Origin: an uncultured Prevotellaceae bacterium
GTDB lineage: Bacteria > Bacteroidota > Bacteroidia > Bacteroidales > Bacteroidaceae
Assembly (NCBI GenBank): GCA_902803455.1
Contig: CADCQC010000239.1
Coordinates: 1 to 6,244, forward strand
DNA length: 6,244 nucleotides
Direction: 5' to 3'
Below are positions 4,301 to 6,244 of the stretch, piece after piece; the first letter of the stretch is position 1, and each line of letters begins with the position of its first letter. The notes under the pieces are model-generated. The model searched no databases, was not told the DNA's origin, and saw only the letters and a program-made list of their open reading frames with translations. A program made the position numbers and the translations under genes.

Positions 4301-6170
4301 CCAGAAATGGTATGTGTCGGCCCGCAACGATGTCGGTGAGTCACTTCTGTATGAAGAGTCGGGCGCCACGATATTGGTTGGCAAGCCATACGACCTGCCC
4401 ATGGTAGAAGGATTTGCAGGAGGCAATCTGCACTACTTCTGGGATAGCAACAGTGTGGCACTGAACTACTCACAGTCGAGCGATGACGACGGTACAGCCA
4501 TAGCCATGACCGCACAAAATGCAGGCGTCATCTACCTGAACTCAGGCAAGCTCAACCTCCAAGACGCCACCAATCCCACGTTGCTCTTCGATGCCGCAGG
4601 CTTTGGTGTAAACAGCGTGAACATCATCGGACGAGCAGGTGGAAGTGAGAATGTGGAATTGGGCACAGCATCAGTGAGTGGTGATTCCTATAAGAACGTG
4701 AAGGTGCCACTCAACGACCTGAAGGCCGGTCCATTTGCCCAGATAGGTATTATTGCGACCATCAACCATCCAACCATCATCGATGGTTGGGGTGAGATCC
4801 AGGAAGTGGGTGACGCACTTGTCATCGACAACATCCGCATCGTCGACCTGTTGAAAAACAACCTCTCCGTCAGTGTATCAGCACCTGCTGCCGTACCTCT
4901 TGGCAAGCCGGCAGACATCACCGTCACCGTCACCAACTGGGGTGAGTTGGCAGCCAAGGACTATTCTATCATCGTCACAGCCGATGAGGATATATTGATG
5001 TCTGAGACCATTGACACAGAGCTTGCTCCATTTACCAGCAAGGAGTTCACCACCACGCTGTCCACCTCTATCTTTGATGAGGCAGGCGACCGTACGATCA
5101 AAGTCGAGGTCAACTATGGCGATGATCAGAAGCCATCAGACAATATCTCAGAGTGCACCATCACCATCAACGACAACGGCACCCCCGCTCCTGAAAACCT
5201 CACAGCAGAGGATAAGGGCGAGAGTGGCGTGGAGCTGAACTGGAATGCCCCAGCCTCAGAGGCCAATGAGCATACGGAGTCGTTTGACGACACAGACGCC
5301 TTCCCCACCTTCAGCATTGGCGGCATCACCGAGACGAAGCATTCAGGCCGCATCGGTGAATGGACGCTCTACGACGGCAACGGCATCGAGGTATATAGTT
5401 GGGATGACGCCAGTATTAGTTACGAAAACAAATATGCCCCCTCGGCATGGATGCCATTCGACATTGCCAAGGCCGGATTTGCCCAACAGTCTGGTCACAG
5501 TGGAACACAAGTCATGCTGTCGATGTGTCCGGTGCCAGAGGGCGAGGCCGAAGCAGCCGATCACTGGCTCATCTCACCAAAACTGCCAGGTACAGAGCAA
5601 GAGATCAGTTTCTATCTGCGAGCCATCACCCACTTGTATGGTGAAGAGTCGTTTGAGGTGCTGGCCTCCAAGACCGACAATCAGCCCACGAGTTTCGAAC
5701 TGGTGGAGAGTTTTGAGACCGATACGGAGACGTGGACCCCGTTTAATGTCACTCTGCCCGAGGGCACGCAGTATTTTGCCATCCGCCATACGTCAAAAGA
5801 TGTGTTTGGCGTGATGGTCGACGACGTCAACTTCCATTATGTCGGCGAAGTGAGTAAGTTCAACATTTACTACGAGAAGCAGTTGGTGGCCACCGTAGAG
5901 AATGGCGTGACCACCTACACCATCGCTGCTGACCAGGTGGAAGAAGGAGAACATACCTTCGCAGTGACTGCTGTGTATGCCAATGGGCAGGAGTCAAAGC
6001 CAGCCACCGCCACCATCATGGTAGCTTCCGACATCCATCAGGTGATGGTCGACGGACAACCCGTTGACATCTTTACACTCGATGGCAAGTTGGTGCGCAG
6101 CCAGGCCAAGTCATTCGATGGTCTGAAAGGCATCTATGTGGTAGGTGGCCAAAAGGTCATCATCAGATAA
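1257..6170 (+). CDS. Giant secreted multidomain adhesin-like protein (choice-of-anchor J / FN3 modules)
   Basis: A 1637-residue exported protein, probably surface-bound or released. The start at ATG 1257 is the first in frame after TAA 1242-1244 and gives a clean signal peptide (1-22); there is no clear Shine-Dalgarno, which is usual in Bacteroidetes. Order by residue: 23-133 low-complexity linker; 134-285 and 295-426 two related beta units sharing SNYP..AW.KG; 427-578 jelly roll with DANNDG and DDWLISPAI; 579-682 FN3-like; 683-833 and 834-935 a second copy of the same pair; 936-1042 FN3-like; 1043-1200 divergent jelly roll; 1203-1304 CARDB-like; 1309-1589 FN3-like interrupted by a fourth jelly roll (1341-1529, ADHWLISP); 1592-1637 short tail ending GIYVVGGQKVIIR. 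The jelly rolls resemble cleaved-adhesin/choice-of-anchor J domains of Bacteroidetes, including gingipain haemagglutinin regions. No peptidase or glycosidase motif is visible. Binding of glycan, protein or host matrix is plausible but the ligand is unknown. The frame is intact throughout. Confidence 0.93.
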   Translation: MRNRKLWMLTAILTFCGLTLQAQEHDFSTKKAAPKAKVITFKGSRLSTSSHSPKETIEKVRKAGIAFRDAQAVTPNSIDGESTSKAPLQPREVREVIRPICGGIRLPMKTFDANVEVVDEHGIIVAPAAGARKVYARSGMYYENKNELQTMEQSGQVHIVTCDDGTVYIRNILSNYPTGAWVKGTREGNTISVPIKQPIEYDTISEVTLSLQWGICDEFGAFSNYEGYNGGKFTFAVDDAAGTISLENSSETVFMGLFWDDYDSFSWQADYETVWTYVGDYEPLETTTVTPPAGLQTETWYVKGHVKEGEGLLLYKGNVTIGFQDDAVYLKGLFSNYPEAWMKGKIDGTNVTFDGMQTQGSNGEGTVYAVGYESGDLADFLMQYDSDTQTLSSARVLLANADRENVKAETWFNDISLSKEDPFAPIDVLPYANGFDSVDDWDWFTVIDANNDGYTWHSYEGEASYRYSSDNDADDWLISPAIRLEAGKTYSFTIDAHNSTDAYTERIEVKMGTAATAEAMTMTVIEPTELQTELPLTLGNKFITVTETGYYHFGIHAISDFDHSSLRVDNLLVEETILTAPAAVSDLTVTADNESPKATISFTAPTKNIAGEDLTDNLTKIELLRDNNVIKTFEDVAPGTAMTYVDDDPELVSAIYHYQVLVYNADGQGDKSAVVSVKLNEVLGIPYVADFTQDAVGDQFTQIDANDDGRRWEWDGGTHATYEYSSDLDADDYLISPALHLEAGKRYNITVNAGSAGYPERFEILVGREASVEGLNVKVLENCIVTDEDEKDFETTFTASETGPYYVAIHCISDADMYELWINKVTVDFAPELTAPAPPVLSVTPGTQGAMLANIVVQAPTTSVDGQTLTANLTKIEIYRKNDLIHEFEDVAPGATLSYTDDEMEEAGEYTYQAIPYNADGIGMKSEKVMVYLGIDTPEHVKNVKATDQQTSVMLTWDKVAETGSHGGYVNPAEVEYAIYSCYPGTTMPDEEVANVKDADSYVLDFATNEGDQVYQKWYVSARNDVGESLLYEESGATILVGKPYDLPMVEGFAGGNLHYFWDSNSVALNYSQSSDDDGTAIAMTAQNAGVIYLNSGKLNLQDATNPTLLFDAAGFGVNSVNIIGRAGGSENVELGTASVSGDSYKNVKVPLNDLKAGPFAQIGIIATINHPTIIDGWGEIQEVGDALVIDNIRIVDLLKNNLSVSVSAPAAVPLGKPADITVTVTNWGELAAKDYSIIVTADEDILMSETIDTELAPFTSKEFTTTLSTSIFDEAGDRTIKVEVNYGDDQKPSDNISECTITINDNGTPAPENLTAEDKGESGVELNWNAPASEANEHTESFDDTDAFPTFSIGGITETKHSGRIGEWTLYDGNGIEVYSWDDASISYENKYAPSAWMPFDIAKAGFAQQSGHSGTQVMLSMCPVPEGEAEAADHWLISPKLPGTEQEISFYLRAITHLYGEESFEVLASKTDNQPTSFELVESFETDTETWTPFNVTLPEGTQYFAIRHTSKDVFGVMVDDVNFHYVGEVSKFNIYYEKQLVATVENGVTTYTIAADQVEEGEHTFAVTAVYANGQESKPATATIMVASDIHQVMVDGQPVDIFTLDGKLVRSQAKSFDGLKGIYVVGGQKVIIR
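1656..2534 (+). repeat. Two diverged N-terminal beta units of the giant protein
   Basis: Unit 1 (residues 134-285, bases 1656-2111) and unit 2 (residues 295-426, bases 2139-2534) share a core: a beta strand ending in VxI, D, VY(I/L), then SNYP, AW(V/M)KG and an N-(I/V)-(S/T) strand. At DNA level the longest shared piece I noticed is about 14 bases over the SNYP codons, so the duplication is old. Similar units precede the choice-of-anchor J domain in many Bacteroides and Prevotella surface proteins. No function is assigned. Confidence 0.7.
2535..3302 (+). repeat. Tandem module A: jelly roll plus FN3-like domain
   Basis: Residues 427-682. The jelly roll (427-578) contains PYANGFD, the acidic DANNDG motif, YSSDNDADDWLISPAI, LEAGKTYSF and YYHFGIHAISD. 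The following FN3-like domain (579-682) contains TAP, LTDNLTKIELLRDNN, FEDVAPG and YNADG. The acidic DxNxDG loop may bind calcium, as is common in this fold, but that is inferred. Module B repeats the whole arrangement. Confidence 0.85.
3303..4061 (+). repeat. Tandem module B: second copy of jelly roll plus FN3-like domain
   Basis: Residues 683-935. It matches module A in order and spacing: DANDDG for DANNDG, YSSDLDADDYLISPAL for YSSDNDADDWLISPAI, LEAGKRYNI, YYVAIHCISD, LTANLTKIEIYRKND, FEDVAPG and YNADG. Identical DNA words sit at equivalent places (2670-2682 with 3441-3453, offset 771; 3153-3166 with 3918-3931, offset 765), giving a period of about 255-257 codons. Most other positions differ, so the copies have diverged. 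Confidence 0.85.
4380..4859 (+). other. Third, divergent jelly-roll-like domain of the giant protein
   Basis: Residues 1042-1201. It begins KPYDLPMVEGFAGG, like the other jelly rolls, and ends with a VIDNIRIV strand, like the RVDNLLV and MVDDVNF endings of its relatives. The central hallmark (A)D(D/H)W/YLISPA is absent; the corresponding region reads GVIYLNSGKLNLQ. SSDDDGTA may be the remnant of the acidic loop. Fold assignment rests on the flanking strands and position. Confidence 0.6.
4863..5168 (+). other. CARDB-like Ig-fold domain of the giant protein
   Basis: Residues 1203-1304 carry LGKPADITVTVTNWG followed by AAKDYSIIVTADE, then a strand-rich end with IKVEVNYGDD and DNISECTI. The pattern of V-N-x-G followed by later D-N is that of CARDB/APHP-like beta sandwiches, which act as spacers or cell-adhesion-related modules in bacterial surface proteins. 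It is the only domain of its type in the protein. Confidence 0.6.
5277..5840 (+). other. Fourth jelly roll, inserted inside an FN3-like domain
   Basis: Residues 1341-1528. Key pieces are ESFDDTDAFP, a central ADHWLISPKL, FEVLASKTDN, and the LPEGTQYFAIRH to VDDVNF ending, all closely gingipain-adhesin-like. The first FN3 strands (PAPENLTAEDKG to VELNWNAP, residues 1311-1332) lie before it and the rest of the FN3 (SKFNIYYEKQ to ATATIMV, 1533-1589) after it, so the jelly roll sits in the loop of a split FN3. Confidence 0.75.
6030..6167 (+). other. Short C-terminal sorting-type tail
   Basis: Residues 1592-1637 form three predicted strands: DGQPVDIFTLDGKLV, a short spacer, and GLKGIYVVGGQKVIIR. 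The pattern of 'x-V-x-I/V-F/Y-x-L-D/x-G-K-x-V ... L-x-x-G-I-Y-x-V' is the end of type IX secretion C-terminal domains and of the short tails common on Prevotella exported proteins. It suggests type IX export and surface attachment, but it is shorter than the usual 70-80 residue domain, so the route is inferred. Confidence 0.55.
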
Positions 6171-6181
6171 GACAAGTCCTC

Positions 6182-6207
6182 TCTCCTCCCCTTTATAGAG
6201 GAGGAGA
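6182..6207 (+). terminator. Hairpin after the giant gene, possible terminator
   Basis: TCTCCTCC (6182-6189) pairs perfectly with GGAGGAGA (6200-6207) around a 10-base loop, 11 bases after the TAA. The following T-run is weak (TTTT at 6215-6218, after an 8-base gap), so it is not a textbook intrinsic terminator. The purine arm contains AGGAGG, which could instead serve as a ribosome site for a gene starting at 6212. Confidence 0.45.
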
Positions 6208-6244
6208 AAGGATGCTTTTCCATATTGATGAATCAGCAGACAAA

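Noticed and set aside
4093..4515. 140-codon open frame on the - strand
   Set aside because: Antisense to conserved FN3-like and jelly-roll coding sequence; the product is R/W/P/H-rich and low-complexity, typical of a shadow frame.
5245..5814. 189-codon open frame on the + strand in another frame inside the giant gene
   Set aside because: It overlaps fully with clear domain-coding sequence; its translation is S/P/R/T-rich with no recognisable motif, as expected for a shifted frame of this codon usage.

Overview
The window looks like chromosome of a Bacteroidales bacterium, most likely Prevotellaceae. The evidence is a giant secreted protein built from choice-of-anchor J (cleaved-adhesin-like) and fibronectin-III-like modules with a short Bacteroidetes-type C-terminal tail, an AT-rich intergenic region containing a TAnnTTTG-type promoter element, and no clear Shine-Dalgarno sequence before the large gene. 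Genus-level placement is an inference from protein style, not a measurement.

Layout: (1) 1-819 is the 3' part of a cysteine synthase gene (cysK), cut by the window edge just before its PLP-binding lysine codon. (2) 820-1256 is a 437-base AT-rich intergenic region. It holds a long hairpin (900-947), a train of helically phased T-tracts (1026-1101), a candidate promoter (1071-1102), a repeated AT palindrome (1127-1163) and a 14-codon possible leader ORF (1183-1227). (3) 1257-6170 is one very large gene for a 1637-residue exported protein. Its order is signal peptide, two copies of an N-terminal beta unit, two tandem copies of a (jelly roll + FN3-like) module, a third FN3-like domain, a divergent jelly roll, a CARDB-like domain, an FN3-like domain with a fourth jelly roll inserted in it, and a short sorting-type tail. 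(4) 6171-6244 is a short tail with a hairpin that is either the terminator or a structured leader for the next gene.

The two genes do not look functionally linked. cysK is cytoplasmic sulfur assimilation and ends with its own hairpin, while the giant gene has its own long, structured upstream region and encodes a cell-surface or secreted adhesin-like protein with no catalytic domain that I can recognise. I see no CRISPR array, tRNA, rRNA, transposase, phage gene or defence system. The most interesting points are the modular architecture of the large protein (recent-looking tandem duplication, domain nested in a domain) and the dense structure of its upstream DNA.
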